64,000 bases of DNA from Euryodendron excelsum (taxonomy: Eukaryota; Streptophyta; Magnoliopsida; Ericales; Pentaphylacaceae): contig CM065384.1 in assembly GCA_033060915.1 (NCBI GenBank), positions 15,680,001-15,744,000 on the forward strand, written 5' to 3'. The notes beneath the pieces were generated by a model. It was given only the letters and a program-made list of their open reading frames with translations, did not search any database and had not been told where the DNA came from. Shown here piece by piece: positions 43,407 through 56,103 of the stretch. Every line of letters begins with the position of its first letter. The first letter of the stretch is position 1. The translations under genes and the position numbers were made by a program.

Positions 43407-44761
43407 ATGGCTACCAACCCTAAAGAATCATCTCAAGTCTCACGAGAGGAGGTTAACAAAATGAGGACCAAGATTGATGAAATGTTCAAGCTCATTCAAA
43501 CCATGGCCATGAAAGATGTTGTCCCAATCCCATCGTCGTCCATGACTTCCTCCAAAGACCCTGAACCCGTTAACCCAAGAATCGTGCTTAAATATGACAA
43601 TACTGAAAAGAACAAGGAATACGGCAAGGGGGCCAACACTGAAAAGGAGGAAACCGTAATGCTCTCACCTACCATAAAGAGGACTCCCCTAGACCCTCTT
43701 AGTTTGAAAATCCAAGGGCTAGAAGATTTAATATGAAGTCTCCATGGTCGTGACACTTATAGGTTTACTTCCTATGACGAGCTCTGTTTCTTTCCTAACC
43801 ATCCAAGACCTACTAAGTTTAGAATGCCTGACTTCCAGAAGTATAATGGCACTGGTAACCTTGTTGCTCATCTTCGCCTATATGCTGGGGCACTGAGTGG
43901 TCATAGGAACAATCTAAAGCTCCTCATGCAATTGTTCCAACACAATCTCACTGGGTTTGCTTCGCAATGGTTTGCCTGTGTAAACCTAAGAAAGATCACC
44001 ACCTAGATCAAGCTAGTTAACGTATTTAAAGCCCAATATCACCACAACATAGATATCACTTCTGACCATTGGTCCTTGATGACAATGAGTAAAGGAGAGA
44101 AAGAAAGCTTCAAAAGCTATGCCCTTAAATGGAGAGAAGCAGCAGCATAAGTCAACTTCCCTTTAGAAGATAAGGAATAAGTTCAACTGTTCATGCATGC
44201 CTTCTCGGGCATATACTACGAAAAGCTCTGCACAAGTATTAGGAGAAACTTTTTCAAGCTTATCATACAAGGGAAGATGATAGAAAATGGCCTAAAAGCT
44301 AGAAGGATCGTTAACCCCTGTGCTAAAACTAAAGAACTTTTTACAAGTTTAGCAAAGAATGTGCCTACAACATGGAAAATGAGCCGAAAGGAGGGAGAAG
44401 TGTCGCCATATAGCCTACTCAACCACCGCAATGTCACCCCCAGTACCAATCTCAGACCCCTGCGGCTACTCAAGCACCTACTCCCGGGCCAATGAGAACC
44501 CAACAACATCTCAACCCCAATAAGAAGGCTTGCTGATCTCTACCTTTTCCCCCCTAGCCTGCACCCAAACAAAAGTCTATCATGACCTCTTACAAACCAA
44601 CCTTCTAACCCCCATACCTGCCCCACCGTTGCCAAATAATTTACCCCCTATTTTCAACCCGACTCTTGTTTGTGAGTACCATTCCGAAAGACAGGAGCAT
44701 AATATTAAGCCTGAAGCATAAGATATAAGATTTGACCGACGCTGGAGTCATCGACACCTAG
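43407..44761 (+). pseudogene. gag remnant of element A (Tat/Ogre type)
   Basis: This is the only coding part left in A. From ATG 43407 one frame runs to 44495, broken by stops at 43734, 44004, near 44148 and near 44178. The N-terminus is polar. FRMPDFQKYNGTGN (about 43815) opens the capsid domain, followed by HLRLYAGAL, LTGFASQWF, KSYALKWREAAA and LFMHAFSGIYYEKL. After a shift near 44500 come LLTPIPAPPLPNNLPP and a zinc-finger-like CEYHS (44671). A further frame ends QDLTDAGVIDT-like at 44761. This order is characteristic of Tat/Ogre Gag. No protease follows. Confidence 0.85.
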
Positions 44762-45773
44762 GAGATGAACCGTGCGATGAAGCATAGAAGAAATTGGTGT
44801 GATTCCGAAACCTCTCTAGAGGGTTTTTTTCTAGAGTGCAATAAAAAGGGATGTTTCCTGAATTCGTCCATCTTATCTTTTGTTATTTTGCATCCTATTT
44901 TGCTTGCCATTTTTGCTTTAAATCAAGTGTTTTCATGCCACACAAATAGACTTGAATGAAATGAGTAGTGATTTTTGGTGCATCCCATTTATTTCACACT
45001 CTTATGGATGGTAACTACATTTGGGGGACCTTTCCCTGATCCATGATGCCCCTGACTTGAAGCAAAGGATAGTACAACCACCATTTTTAGCAGAAATAGT
45101 TTTTTACTCCAAAAGAGGTGAGAGAGAAATAGAAAGTACAGAAAGATAGGAACTGCAGAAGGGTGAGAGATAGGATCAATTACATAAACTCATTGAAGTC
45201 CAAAAAGTGACCTTTAAAGGACATCCTGGCAAAGCAGCAAGTAGTTACACTCTCAAGAGGAAGATTAGCACATATTGGCGAGCTTGGGATGATTGAATCT
45301 TTAAAAAAAAAAAAAAAAAAAAAGAGGGCTGTTGATAGTGTTTATCCTACACATTCCCAATCATTGGGGCAAATATTCAATTATGAATAGATTGGTGTGC
45401 ATACTTGTTTGAGGTTAAATGTTGTGTGTATGATCACTTGCATAAATATGAGTCAACAGTTTTGATGATCTTTACCATATTAGTGTTTCATGTTCATTTT
45501 AATGCACACTTCTTGAGACTTCTTAGAATATGGAATCTGCCTTTATGATCTATTTTTAAATGGTTAAATATTTGAGGATTGTCTCATACCTAGATTGACC
45601 TTTTGTCGATTCCCTCTCTCATCACTTATGGAAGGGGCTACTAGTGGGTCTGAGTGCAGCTACCATTGTTATGTGACAAGAGGAGAAGGCTACCTGCTCA
45701 TGTGTGTGAAAGCCGCCATACTTTTACATTTCTATATTTCCATTATTGGAGAGATAGTATTGGATTTCCACAC

Positions 45774-45817
<44 letters not shown>

Positions 45818-46540
45818 GAAGAAGGAGAAGAAGAAGAAGAAAAAAAAAAGGAAAAAAAAGTGTATGGGATGAAACCGGTTTGACTTCTAGGTGTGTTAAT
45901 CCACGAGCTATTGTACCATCCTAGATCATGCGTAGGGGCTATATTCTCATTAATCTTAGTGAAGTTCACACTTACACTCCTACATTGTCACTAATATGGT
46001 CTTGATCATCTCACAACCAATTGGTGTGGTTTCATGCATATTTGATGTTGATCTTTTCAAGCTAAGCTACAACTTGATATTCATAAATCTATATTTCCCC
46101 GTCATTGATTGATCTTGCCTTTAAAGGGCCTCACAATTTGAAAGGTTCAATAATTGGGTTTGCCTACACTTCTTAATAACTTTCAAAGAAGGAAGCTACC
46201 TGTTGCTTTGCCAAAGGGCGATAACGATCGTCACTCAAGAAAGAAGAGGGAAAGCGTGCCGAAATGGACAAAAAAGAAGAAAGAAGAGAGAAAGCGAGTT
46301 AATGGGTTAAACAAGAAGGCCCCACATTCCAAGAAAGAAGATGGAAAGTGAGTTAATGGGTTAAACCTTTGAGAACGGTGCAAGTGCTATCACTTCCTAA
46401 TAGAAAAGGGGCAGAATCAAAAAGGGGAATCCCAAAAGAGAAACAAAAATTCAAAGGACTACTTGACACTAGGATACAAAACTCATAACATGAACCCTAG
46501 GGCAAACTCAAAGGGGCATGCATCCATTTTTGTCCATATA
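44762..46540 (+). repeat. Internal A after gag; noncoding
   Basis: No recognisable protein. The place where pol would lie holds unrelated AT-rich sequence, a 22-nt A run (45303-45324), (GA)18 at 45779-45814 and purine-rich stretches (46230-46350). Open frames across these are compositional. Confidence 0.65.
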
Positions 46541-46845
46541 TAAAAAATGTGCATTTATGCATTTAATTCTATTCTTGTATGTGCATTATCGAAAAGTAGG
46601 ACACACATTCAACTCAATTCTTATATAAACCAGTGCATTCATAAAAATAAGTCATGCATTTAACCCCATATGCATTCATCAAAAAAGTATGGCACGCATT
46701 CACCCCTTACCGGGGCGTTTTTTTAAAACTATTTTTTGCACAAATAGGAAACAAGGAAAGGTAAAGTACAAAATGAACCACCCTGTGTTCAACAAGAAGC
46801 AAAGAATGGGGCAATGACCCACCCTCGACCTCCCTAATCAACCTT
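46541..46845 (+). repeat. GCATTCAATTC repeats and conserved antisense block in A
   Basis: Degenerate repeats at 46541-46720 match C and B. At 46770-46832 the minus strand reads GRGWVIAPFF, the start of the antisense remnant found in B and C. The rest of that frame is not preserved here. Confidence 0.6.
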
Positions 46846-47480
46846 GGACTTCCCTAGAGGAGTAGCGTTTTGCTAGACGGAGTGCCAATTTAAGAAGTAT
46901 CAGATATGAACCTTTGACTTCCCTAGAGGAGCAGCGTTCTGCTAGACAAAGTGCTTGGTTGAAGAAGTAGAGGTTTCAAGACATTAACCTTGGACTTCCC
47001 CAGAGGAGTAGTGTTTCCCCAGATGGAGTGCTGATTCAAGAAGTATCAGATATAAACCTTGGACTTCCCTAGAGGAGCAGCGTTCCGCTAAACGGAGTGT
47101 TTTGTTCAAAAAGTAACGGTTTTAAGACATCAACCTTGGACTTCCCTAGAGGAGTAGCGTGTTGCTAGATGGAGTGCCAGTTCAAGAAGTATCAGAAATC
47201 AACCCCGGACTTCCTTAGAGGAGTAGTGTTTCCCTAAATGGAGTGCTAGTTTAAGAAGTATCAGAAATCAACCTTGGACTTCCCCAGAGGAGCACCGTTT
47301 CGCTAGACGAAGTGCCGGTTCAAAAGTATCAGACATCAACCTTGGACTTCCTTAGAGAAGCAGCGTTTTGCAATACAAAGTGCCGGTTCAATATGCATCA
47401 TACATCAACCTCGGACTTCCCTAGAGAGGCAACGTTCTACCAGATGAAGCGTTGGTTCAAGAAGCATCAATTTCCCCATA
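46846..47480 (+). repeat. 69/77-bp tandem repeat in A
   Basis: GGACTTCCCTAGAGG or variants start at 46846, 46915, 46992, 47061, 47138, 47207, 47276, 47344 and 47413. Spacings are 69, 77, 69, 77, 69, 69, 68 and 69 bp. The longer units carry an extra GTTTCAAGA-type piece. Each unit has a small inverted repeat of the form AGCAGCGTTCTGCT or a variant. Confidence 0.9.
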
Positions 47481-47606
47481 GGGGTATCATTTTACTAGAG
47501 AAAATACCAAGCATCGACCATCTAATCGAGATAACTGTTCTTTGGATTCTAATTCTTCCAGTCCCTCTGATCGCCTTGTGATCAACATGGGGCTCTTACT
47601 TTATCA

Positions 47607-47648
47607 TTTTCTATCTTCGATAAGCAAAGATAGAAAAAGAGTGGCAGT
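47607..47648 (+). other. Polypurine tract of A with overlapping hairpin
   Basis: AGAAAAAGAGTGGCAG lies directly before the 3' LTR. TTTTCTATCTT (47607-47617) and AAGATAGAAAA (47627-47637) form a perfect 11-bp stem with a 9-nt loop. It is the counterpart of the B hairpin, with one base pair changed on both sides. Confidence 0.8.
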
Positions 47649-48899
47649 TGTAAACACCCCATTTTTGCTCGCTCGGCAATCTCCGACCCAATTGGGCTCA
47701 CTTTCACATATCACATGCATATTTAGTCTCTAACCTAACTTCTAAACTCCAATTTAGGCCACCAGTTGCTTCCTACGGGCCCACTTAAAGCTAAAATGAC
47801 CATTTTGCGCCTAGGCATCTGAAAGCCCCGGGAACCACACCGGCTCTGAGAATCAAACTGGTAACCTTCCAAGAATGATTCTTATAGTATTCCCAACCTT
47901 TCATTATATTTTTGGATCATTCCAAGTCAATTCCGATAAGCCCAATGTAAAATGATCGTTTTGCCCCTGGTGGGCCGGTCGTCTTTTCCAACCACGCCGA
48001 CTCTGGGTATCAAACCGATAACCTCCTGGAACATTCTAGCTAATGTTTCCAAGCCTCAAGCCTTCTTCCGAGACATTCTAAGTCCATCTCGACATTTTTT
48101 CAGCCCAATTGACCGTTTTGCCCCTAATGGCCCAATCAACCCCTCCAACACGTCTTGTCATAATTTTCAAGTTTGTTACCCCTAGGACACTATTCTAAGG
48201 GTTCATGTACCTTTTTGGCCCTTCGGGTCATTGCCGGTTCTTTAAATCATTGCTGGACATTCCGGAGTCACTCCTAGTGAAGCCAGGCTAAAAATTGCAT
48301 GGTAGTTACTAGGACAGGAGCCCAAATCTTTTACCTTGCGTGCCAAGGGTCAAAGATACGTTTCCTGCTGATTTAAAAGGTTTCCAAACTGTCTGGCGCC
48401 ACTAGTAGTGGCTCCAAGCTAATATTTGGCCTAGCGCCAGTGTATTTTTTTGGCTAGGCTCCACTCCTAGTGGCTCTAGAGTATTTTTTAGCCTAGCTCC
48501 ACTAGTGTATATTTTGGCCTGGTGCCACTAGGAGTGGCGCTAGTGTATTTTTTAGTCTAGCGTGACTACAACAGGCACCAGGTCCGTTTAAGATGCCTAT
48601 AAATATAAACCCTTCCTTTTACATAAAAGGGTTTGCAAACTCAATCTAAAAACCCTGCTCTTCGATATATAGAGCTCGAAGCCCCTCCAAACCCTAATTC
48701 CCTTTAGGTTCTTCAAACCTTAGCTTCTATATACAAACCCTAGCATACACACACTTATAGACTATCCTCCAAAGCCTCCATCGAAGACTTGAAATACTGC
48801 AACTTGGAAGCTCTTGAAGACCAAAGCAAAGATCAAAGTAAAGCAAGCAAGCAAATCAAAGAAGACACAAGGTAGACTTTCTATTTACGTTTACACAAT

Positions 48900-48986
<87 letters not shown>

Positions 48987-50970
48987 TCTTCTCTTCCCTA
49001 ACCCACTTGGGTTTTCTTTTACTTTAATTCCCATCTTCTACCTCCCTTTCTTGCATGCTTGAAATAAGGGACTCCCCGATTCATGTGTAAGATTAGGCTA
49101 TTGACAGTCACCGTGTTGAGGGCTTTCTCTTAGTCTAACCAAAGACCATGTGGGTTCGGCCCCCTTGATTATATGGTGAAGCCTTTAACCATGTCTATTC
49201 ACGACCCCAACTTGTATTGCGCATATCATGATCATGCATCTGTCCAAAACTTGTTTTCAAATTTGTTTTCAAAGCTTGCATCGAAAATCGTTTACAAAAC
49301 TTGCATTAAATCATTTTTTTCCAAACTTATTTTCAAAATCACAATCCTAAGGTGATTCTAGCCTCTCCATGGTTAGGATTGTTTTAGGAAAGTGTTACAT
49401 TTAAAGTGATTTTCATGGTCCATATTTTCAAATCCTTGTTGTTTTCAAAATCACAATCCTATAATGGTTCTAATCTTCTTATGGTTAGAATTGTTTTAGG
49501 AAAGTGAGATATTTTTAGAGGCTTGCAAAAGTCCACATTTAAATCCATTTCTAAATTACTTCCTTTCCTAAAAGCTTTTTTCAAATTCCTTCCCGAGTGC
49601 CATCTTGAAAAATTCACTTTCTAAAAAAATTCTTCAAATTTTCTTCCTAGAATTCCAAAAAGATCTATTATTCAAAATGTCTTTTCTTTGAAGCCCAAGT
49701 CAAGCCCTAGAGCCATAGTTAGGAAACCCTAGTTTTCTGTCCTAAAACATGATTCCCAATCTTGCCTCAAAATATAGATTTTCAAAATCTTTATTTTCTA
49801 CGTCAAATCTTAGATTTCCAAAATCACTTTTCCTATACCAAAACTGTAGCCTTCCAAACATAGGCTTTTCAAAATTCCTCCTTTCTAATTCCATGTCAAA
49901 TCTAGTCATCCAACTTAGAAAACTAAATCAAATCCTCCGTTTTTGAAAATAAAATCAAATCGTCTCTTTTTGGAAATAAAAATCCAATCTTTAATTTAGA
50001 AAAATCCAAATATTTCCTAATTCTAACCTTTTCTAATTCCATAACTTTCCAAATCTTAACTTTCTAAAGTCTAAATTTTCCAATTTTTCTTAAACTCAAA
50101 TCTTTCCTAGACTTCAAGTGTTTCTAAAACTCAAACTTTCAAACCTTTCCCAATTTCGAACTTTCAATTCGAAATCTTTCCAAAATTCTAAACTTTCTAA
50201 AGTCCAAAACTTTCTTAAATCAAACTTTTCCTAATTCAAATCTTTCAAAAAATCAACTCTTTCTTAAAAAGGAAACTTTCCAATTTCAAAATTTTCCTAT
50301 TTTAAAACATTCCAATTTTAATTCTTTCCCAATTTGGAACTTTCCTAAAATGAAACTTTTCTAATTTGGAACTTTCCTAAGTTGAGAGTTTTCCTATTTT
50401 GACACTTTCCTAATTCAAAGATTTCCAAAATCCAATCTTTCTTAAATTCCAACTTTCCTAATCTTCCAATCCAAATTCCAAGTCGAACTCTTTTTCAAGT
50501 CAAACCTTTTACTTTCAATTGGACTCTTGTCCGAACCACGACTAACCTAATTCCCAAAAAAAGAATAAATAGGCAACCTTCATGGGTGCGTTCACAACGT
50601 TTTACAAACTTCTATTTTCCATAACCTTTTTCAAACTTCCAATTTCATAACTATTCTTAAACTTCCAAATCCAAAAATCTATTTTCAAATTTCTATTTCC
50701 AAATCTTTCTTTCAAAATAAAATCAAGTTTTTTTCAAATCTATTTTCAAAAATCAAAGTCTTTTCTTGCACTTGCATATCATGCATCATGTCAAATTTAT
50801 TTTCAAAGTTCTTTTCTAAAGTGGATGGTTTTAGACATTTATTAATCGAAGATTCTGAATGAATGAACCTAGGGTAAATAGTTATGTAGATACTGCAAGG
50901 GCGGGGTAGGGTGATGGCTTAGTGTGTCTTCCCTATATGTAACCAACCTTTGAACCTAGAGTGGCACGTC
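47649..50970 (+). repeat. 3' LTR of element A, end missing
   Basis: It begins TGTAAACACC and follows the 5' LTR, without S1 and S2, to AACCTAGAG. There it joins TGGCACGTCC of the C LTR, so the last ~400 bp, including the LTR terminus, are gone. The TATA box is at 48598-48605. The R region holds an 84-bp C tract. Confidence 0.88.
48901..48984 (+). repeat. Homopolymer C tract, 84 bp with one A
   Basis: All C except A at 48943, in R of the 3' LTR of A, where the 5' LTR has only a short CCACCCCCCTCCCCTC. The polyproline open frame across it is an artefact. Confidence 0.9.
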
Positions 50971-53900
50971 CTTCGAGAAAGTTAATCCCTCATACGATAA
51001 GGCCATCCAGTTTGGCACGTTTTTTGAGAAAACTCTTTTAAACGGTAAGTCCCTTTAAACCTGTCAACCAAGATGGAACCCGAGTCCCTGAGATTGTAGA
51101 ACGGTTCACTTTTAGCATGTTCAAATGCCTTCCAGACGGTTCCGAGTCAATTCCTGGACCATCTGGTGAAAATGACCATTTTGCCTCTATGCACTCAATC
51201 ACCTCCAAGAACCACATTGGCTCTAGGTATCAAACCAGTAACCTCCAAAAGATGCTTCAAATAGTATTCTTAATCTTGTAGCACCTTTCTGAATCATTTC
51301 GAGTCCATTACGGTAAGCTCAATACAAAATAACCATTTTTTCCCTAGTAGGCTAATGGCCTTTTCCAACCATATCGGCTCTGGGTATCAAATTGGCAACC
51401 ATCTAGAATACTTTCAATAGTGTTTTCAACCTTCAAGCCTTCTCACGAGTCGCTCCGAGTCCATTCTGGCGTTTTCCTAATTTAATTGACTGTTTTGCCC
51501 CTAGCGGGCTGGTCGACCTTTTCAAATACTCCGACGTTACTTCCCAAGCTTGTTACCTCTGAGATATTCCCTCGAGAATTCAAGTCCATTCCTAGCCAAG
51601 TCTAGTTACTCGGAGCCTTTCGAATCATTCCTGAACTTTCTGGAGTCACTCTTAGTAGAGCTAAGCTAAAAGTTGCATGGTAGTTACTAGGAAAGGCACC
51701 CAACTCTTTTGCCTTGCATATCAAGGGTTGAAAGATACATTTCTTGCCACCTTAAAACTTTCCTAAGTGGCTGGCGCCACTTTTAGTGGCACTAGTAGGG
51801 TTTTTGCCCTGGCACCACTATAACAGGCGCTAGGCTATTTTTGTGTCTATAAATACAGACCCTCTCCTTGCATAAAAAAGGTCTGCAAACTCAGTCAAAA
51901 AACTTTGTTATTCAAAATACAGAGTTCAAAGTCTGTCCAAACCCTAGCCCTCTCTATTCTTTTTCAAACCCTTGCCTCTATACACTTAATCTCTTACATC
52001 CATACACTCTATACACTTAAACACAAGCCCCCAAAGCTTCCATTGAAGACTTAAGGAGCTGTAATTCCAAGGTTCTCAAGTTCTAGTAAAGCAAAGCAAA
52101 TAAAGCAAGCAAAGCAAGAAGAAGACAAGGTAGGCTTTCAGTTTACGTATATGTAATTCCCCCCTCTATTCTTCTTCCTAACCCACTTGGGTTTTCTTTT
52201 ATTTTAAATCCCCCATCTTCTACATCCCTTGCTCGCATGCTTGAAACAAGTGACTCCCTGATTCATGCCTAGCAAGAATTGTTAAAGGTCACCGTGTTGG
52301 GGGCTTTTTTCAAATTCGACCCTTGATGGTGTGGGCTTGGCCTCCTTGATTATGTGGTGAAACTTAGCCTTGTATGTTCATGACCCTTATTGTATTGTGC
52401 TTCTCATATTCATGCATCTTTTTAAACTTGCATCAAAGTTGTTTTTAAAATTTGCATTCAAAATCCTTTTTTTCAAACTTGTTTTCAAAATTACAATCTT
52501 AAAGTGATTCTGGCCATTTTATGGTTAGGGTTGTTTTAGGAAAATGTTATATTCATTGTGACTATCAAGTTCCATATTTTGGGTATAAACCCTAAATTGT
52601 TTTTCTTCAAAACCACAATCTTAAGATAATTCTAGCCATTTCATGGTTAGAGTTGTTTTAGGAAAGTGTGATATTCAAAGTGGTCATTATAATCCATATT
52701 CCAAATCCATGTTGTTTTCAAAATCGCATTCCTACAATGGTTCTAATTTTTTCATGGTTAAAATTGCTTTAGGAAAGTGAGATATTCAAAAGATTTTTTA
52801 AAGTCTATCTTCAAACTCCCTTTTCCAAATTGCTTTTTAAACTCCTTTCCAAAAACTCTCTTTAAAAGATCTCCTTTTCAAAAACTCTTTTTCATGAGTC
52901 CAATTCAAGCCTTAGATTCCATGGTTAAGAAACCCTAGTTATCTTTTCTAAAACATGACTTTTTATTTTATATCAAATCATTGCTTTCCAAAACTATCTT
53001 CTACATCAAATCCAAGGTTTCCAAAACCTCTTTTCTATACCAAATCATAGATTTCCAAGATTCAACCTTTCCAATTCCATGTCAAATTCAATCCTCCGAT
53101 TTAGGAAACTAGATCAAATTTTCATTTTTAAAAAACTAGATCAAATCCTCCATTTTTGAAAACAAAATCAAATCATCTGTTTTTGAAAATAAAATCTAAT
53201 CTTCTACTTTAGGAACTAAGAATCAAATCTTTCCAAACTAAAACCTTTCCAAATTTCAAATCTTTCCTAAATTTAAGCTTTCATATCTTTCTAAAATCAA
53301 ATTTTCAAATATTTCCAAAGTTCAAATCTTTCTAAATTCAAAATTTTCCAAATTCAAATCTTTCCAAAATCAAAACTTTCCTAAATAAAAAATTTTCTAG
53401 AATAAAACTTTCTTAATTGGTACTTTCCTAAAATAGAGCTTTCCTATTTTGAAACTTTGCTAATTCAAAACTTTTCAAAATCCAATCTTTCCTAAACTCT
53501 AACTTTCTAAATTCTTTCAAATCAAATATTCAAGTCAAATCTTTCCAAATCATTTCAAGTCAGGTGTTTCTAAAACCAAATCATGTCTTTTGCAATCTAC
53601 TCTAAACCTCATCTTTCCTAATTTTAAGTTTTCTAAAATCAAAACTTTCTTAAATCAAACTTTTCAAGCCTAGATCAAACGTTCTTATTACAAGTCCATG
53701 CTTCAACCTTGGGTTACCTAAACCCTTGGATGCCTAAATCCTAGTTCAACCCTAATCTTAAGTTAGGAGGCTTCAACTATTTTCTAAAACTCCTTTATAA
53801 ACCAAGATGGTTTCCCAACTTCAATCTAAGTCAAAATGTTTTCAAAACTCAACTCCTTCATTTCAAAATCAGGTCCAAGTTCTCTTTCAAGGTTCAAACC

Positions 53901-54817
53901 CTTTTTTAAGTACTATTTTAAGTCTAAGTTCAACTTGAATTTCAAATCATCCATTCCAAGTTCAAATCAAACTCTTTTCAAATCAAATATTTTCAAATTA
54001 AACTTTTCAAAAACCTCAAAGTGTTCATTTTTAATCAAACTCTTGTCCGAACTACGATTGACCTGATTTCCAACAAAGGGATACATATGCAACTCTCATG
54101 GGTACCGTCACAACCTTTTTTTAATTTTTCAATTCCACCATCTATTTCAAATTTCATGATCTCTTTCAAACTTAAAATCCTTTTTCCAAATTTTTTTTGC
54201 ACGTGCATGATCTCTTTCAAACTTCAAATCCTTTTTCCAAATTTATTTTCAAAATCAAATTCTTTTTTTGCACGTGCATGTCATACATCACATCAAATTT
54301 CTTTCTAAAAAATTATTTTCAAAGTAGGTATAATTAGACAACGGACAATCGAAGATTCTAAATAAGTGAACCTAGGGTGAATAGACATGTAGGTATAGAA
54401 AAGGCAGGGTAGGGTGATGGCTTAGTTTGTCTTCTCTACAAGTAACCAGTCCCCCGAACCTAGAATCACTATTTTCAAAGACCAAAACGGAGTTATTTTG
54501 AAAAAGGGGTTACAACTTTTCAAAGGCTGCCAAACAACATATTTTCTTAAAAAACCCTCTCTTAAGGAAGTTTTCAAAAACATTTTCAAAAGCCCTAAGT
54601 GTAATCTTCAGATTGTGCTCAGTTTTAGGTGAACTAACTCGCCTTAATTAAGTTAGGTGGTGACTCCAAACGTTTTTCAAAATCTCTTAGTCAAATCTAT
54701 TTTCAATTCAAACCTAGTCGCACTCATTCTTCTAAGATGATGAGTTTTAATAAAAGAGTACCATGTTTTTTCCACTTGTGCGTATTTTCCTCGAATGCAA
54801 AAAATTGGTGCGCGACA
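50971..54817 (+). repeat. 3' LTR of element C, second part
   Basis: TGGCACGTCCTTCGAGAAAG matches LTR G at 60721 and continues colinearly to the terminus GCGCGACA at 54817. It completes the LTR started at 15891-16094, minus about 80 bp lost with the end of A. It contains GACCATTTTGCC units, GGCGCC arms near 51770-51830, a TATA box at 51848-51855, a donor-like CAAGGTAGGC near 52128 and the G-poor tract 52400-54300. No gene is visible. Confidence 0.82.
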
Positions 54818-55972
54818 ATGGGGTAATAGTTGCCCTGTTCTTAGGGTTTCAATTTCCAGACCCGTCTCTCTTCTTCCTTATCTGAAAAGAAAATCCTTAC
54901 CTGTAATTCTCTCAACTTCTTCTTGGAGGTTTTATATTTGGACTAGAAAACTCTCCAAGCGACAACTGAAGTAGCCTTTAGCAAAGGAGCGGGCAGTTTT
55001 CATCGTCAATCTAAGAAGGCTTTGCTTTGAACCGTAATGTAAGATAGGCTTAGGGTTTACAAGAAACAAAGGATACATAGGCTTAAATAATTTTCTTATC
55101 GCTAGCGAGGGTTACATGAACCAAAACCACCTTGTGTAGGCTTCTGCTATTTTATTCATCCTTCTTTTTAGATGTTACTATTTTCTTTCAAACTTGTTTA
55201 GACTAAGAAATCTTTCTAGATCTGAGGGAGCTTTGTTTTGGGTTGTAATATGGCTAGGTTATAGGGGGTTTTGAAAGGAAGGGTGTTAAAGGTCCAAGTT
55301 GTTTCACCTTTCTTGGGTTTGTCACTGACTGGTGATCACCCTTGTCAACTTTTCTCTCCTTTGGGCTTTTTCCTTGCCTCATCAATTTTTCTTTTGGGTA
55401 TCTGTTATGCTTTTGTACAGACTTTTGCCCGCCTTAGGTTCATCGTTTCTCTTCGCACAGTCTTTTCTGGTTTCTCTTAGTGTCTCATGGTTGTTTTTTT
55501 TGTTGAGTACCGAATTGCTTTTCCCCTTCTTTGAATGTGTGAGGAGGCTTTCTTTTGCCTTAAGTTCCTTCTTTTTCTTTTTTTTCAATTTTGCTTTCAC
55601 CCTTTGTGGGCGGTGATCTCCAGGTCGAGTTTGTCAAAGGAACATAATTGGCTTAAAATGGGTTTTTCAAGGGAAAAATTTTAACTGCCGAGTAGAAGAA
55701 ATAGATAGCCCCTCTTCCTTTCAGAAAAGATTGCTTAGTCTATAAAGTTCAATCAAGGAATTTTAGCGGCATCTTTTAAGACAAGTGAATGCTAGTTTAA
55801 ACGTTCCGTTACCCATGCTTGCCCCAGTGTGAGGGGTGGTTCATGGTTAGGGTATTTGAATGAAAACCACTTGTAGCTTGAGTGGGCTGACTAAAGGAAT
55901 TGCTTTGTTGTTTATGAAATTTGAAATGATGGCATCTCTTCCTTTTGCAGTTTTAATTGTTAACTGGTTTTA
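54818..55972 (-). repeat. Fragment F: internal region of a minus-strand long-LTR element
   Basis: It has the same tandem motifs, in the same strand and order, as internal B (33600-35000): GTAATGTAAGATAGGCTTAG near 55035, GTAATATGGCTAGGTT near 55244 and GATTGCTTAGTCTATAAAG near 55728. It is flanked by plus-strand LTRs on both sides without primer site or purine tract. It is best read as the host element into which C and G inserted. Confidence 0.7.
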
Positions 55973-56103
55973 TGTAAGCACCCCATTTTTGCCCGTTCGG
56001 TAATCTTCGATCCGACCAGACTCATATTCAAACCAACACAAACACATTCAAGTCAAAACCCATTTTCCAGACTCAATCCAGTCAATCAATCGCTTCATAG
56101 GCC

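Larger units (their letters stand above)
16095..50970 (+). mobile_element. Element A: long-LTR, gag-only Tat/Ogre-like retrotransposon
   Basis: A plus-strand element inserted in the 3' LTR of C. It has a 5' LTR, tRNA-Arg primer site, leader, degenerate gag, a repeat-rich noncoding region, purine tract and 3' LTR. Protease, RT and integrase are absent. It was later split by B in its leader and by S1 and S2 in its 5' LTR. Its two LTRs differ by roughly 11% in a 330-bp sample (18870-19200 against 48000-48330), so it is older than B. The right end, with the last ~400 bp of the 3' LTR, is deleted, so no target duplication is visible. Confidence 0.88.

Noticed and set aside
45595..45872. Open frames ending in Arg-Glu repeats
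   Set aside because: The frames are created by the (GA)18 microsatellite and the following A/G-rich stretch.
48814..49062. Open frame encoding a long proline run
   Set aside because: It is produced by the poly-C tract. The partner LTR has no such frame.
16095..54817. Reading LTR-internal-LTR-internal-LTR as a tandem array from unequal recombination
   Set aside because: The C LTR resumes at 50971 at nearly the point where it stopped at 16094, which nesting of A in C explains better than tandem exchange.
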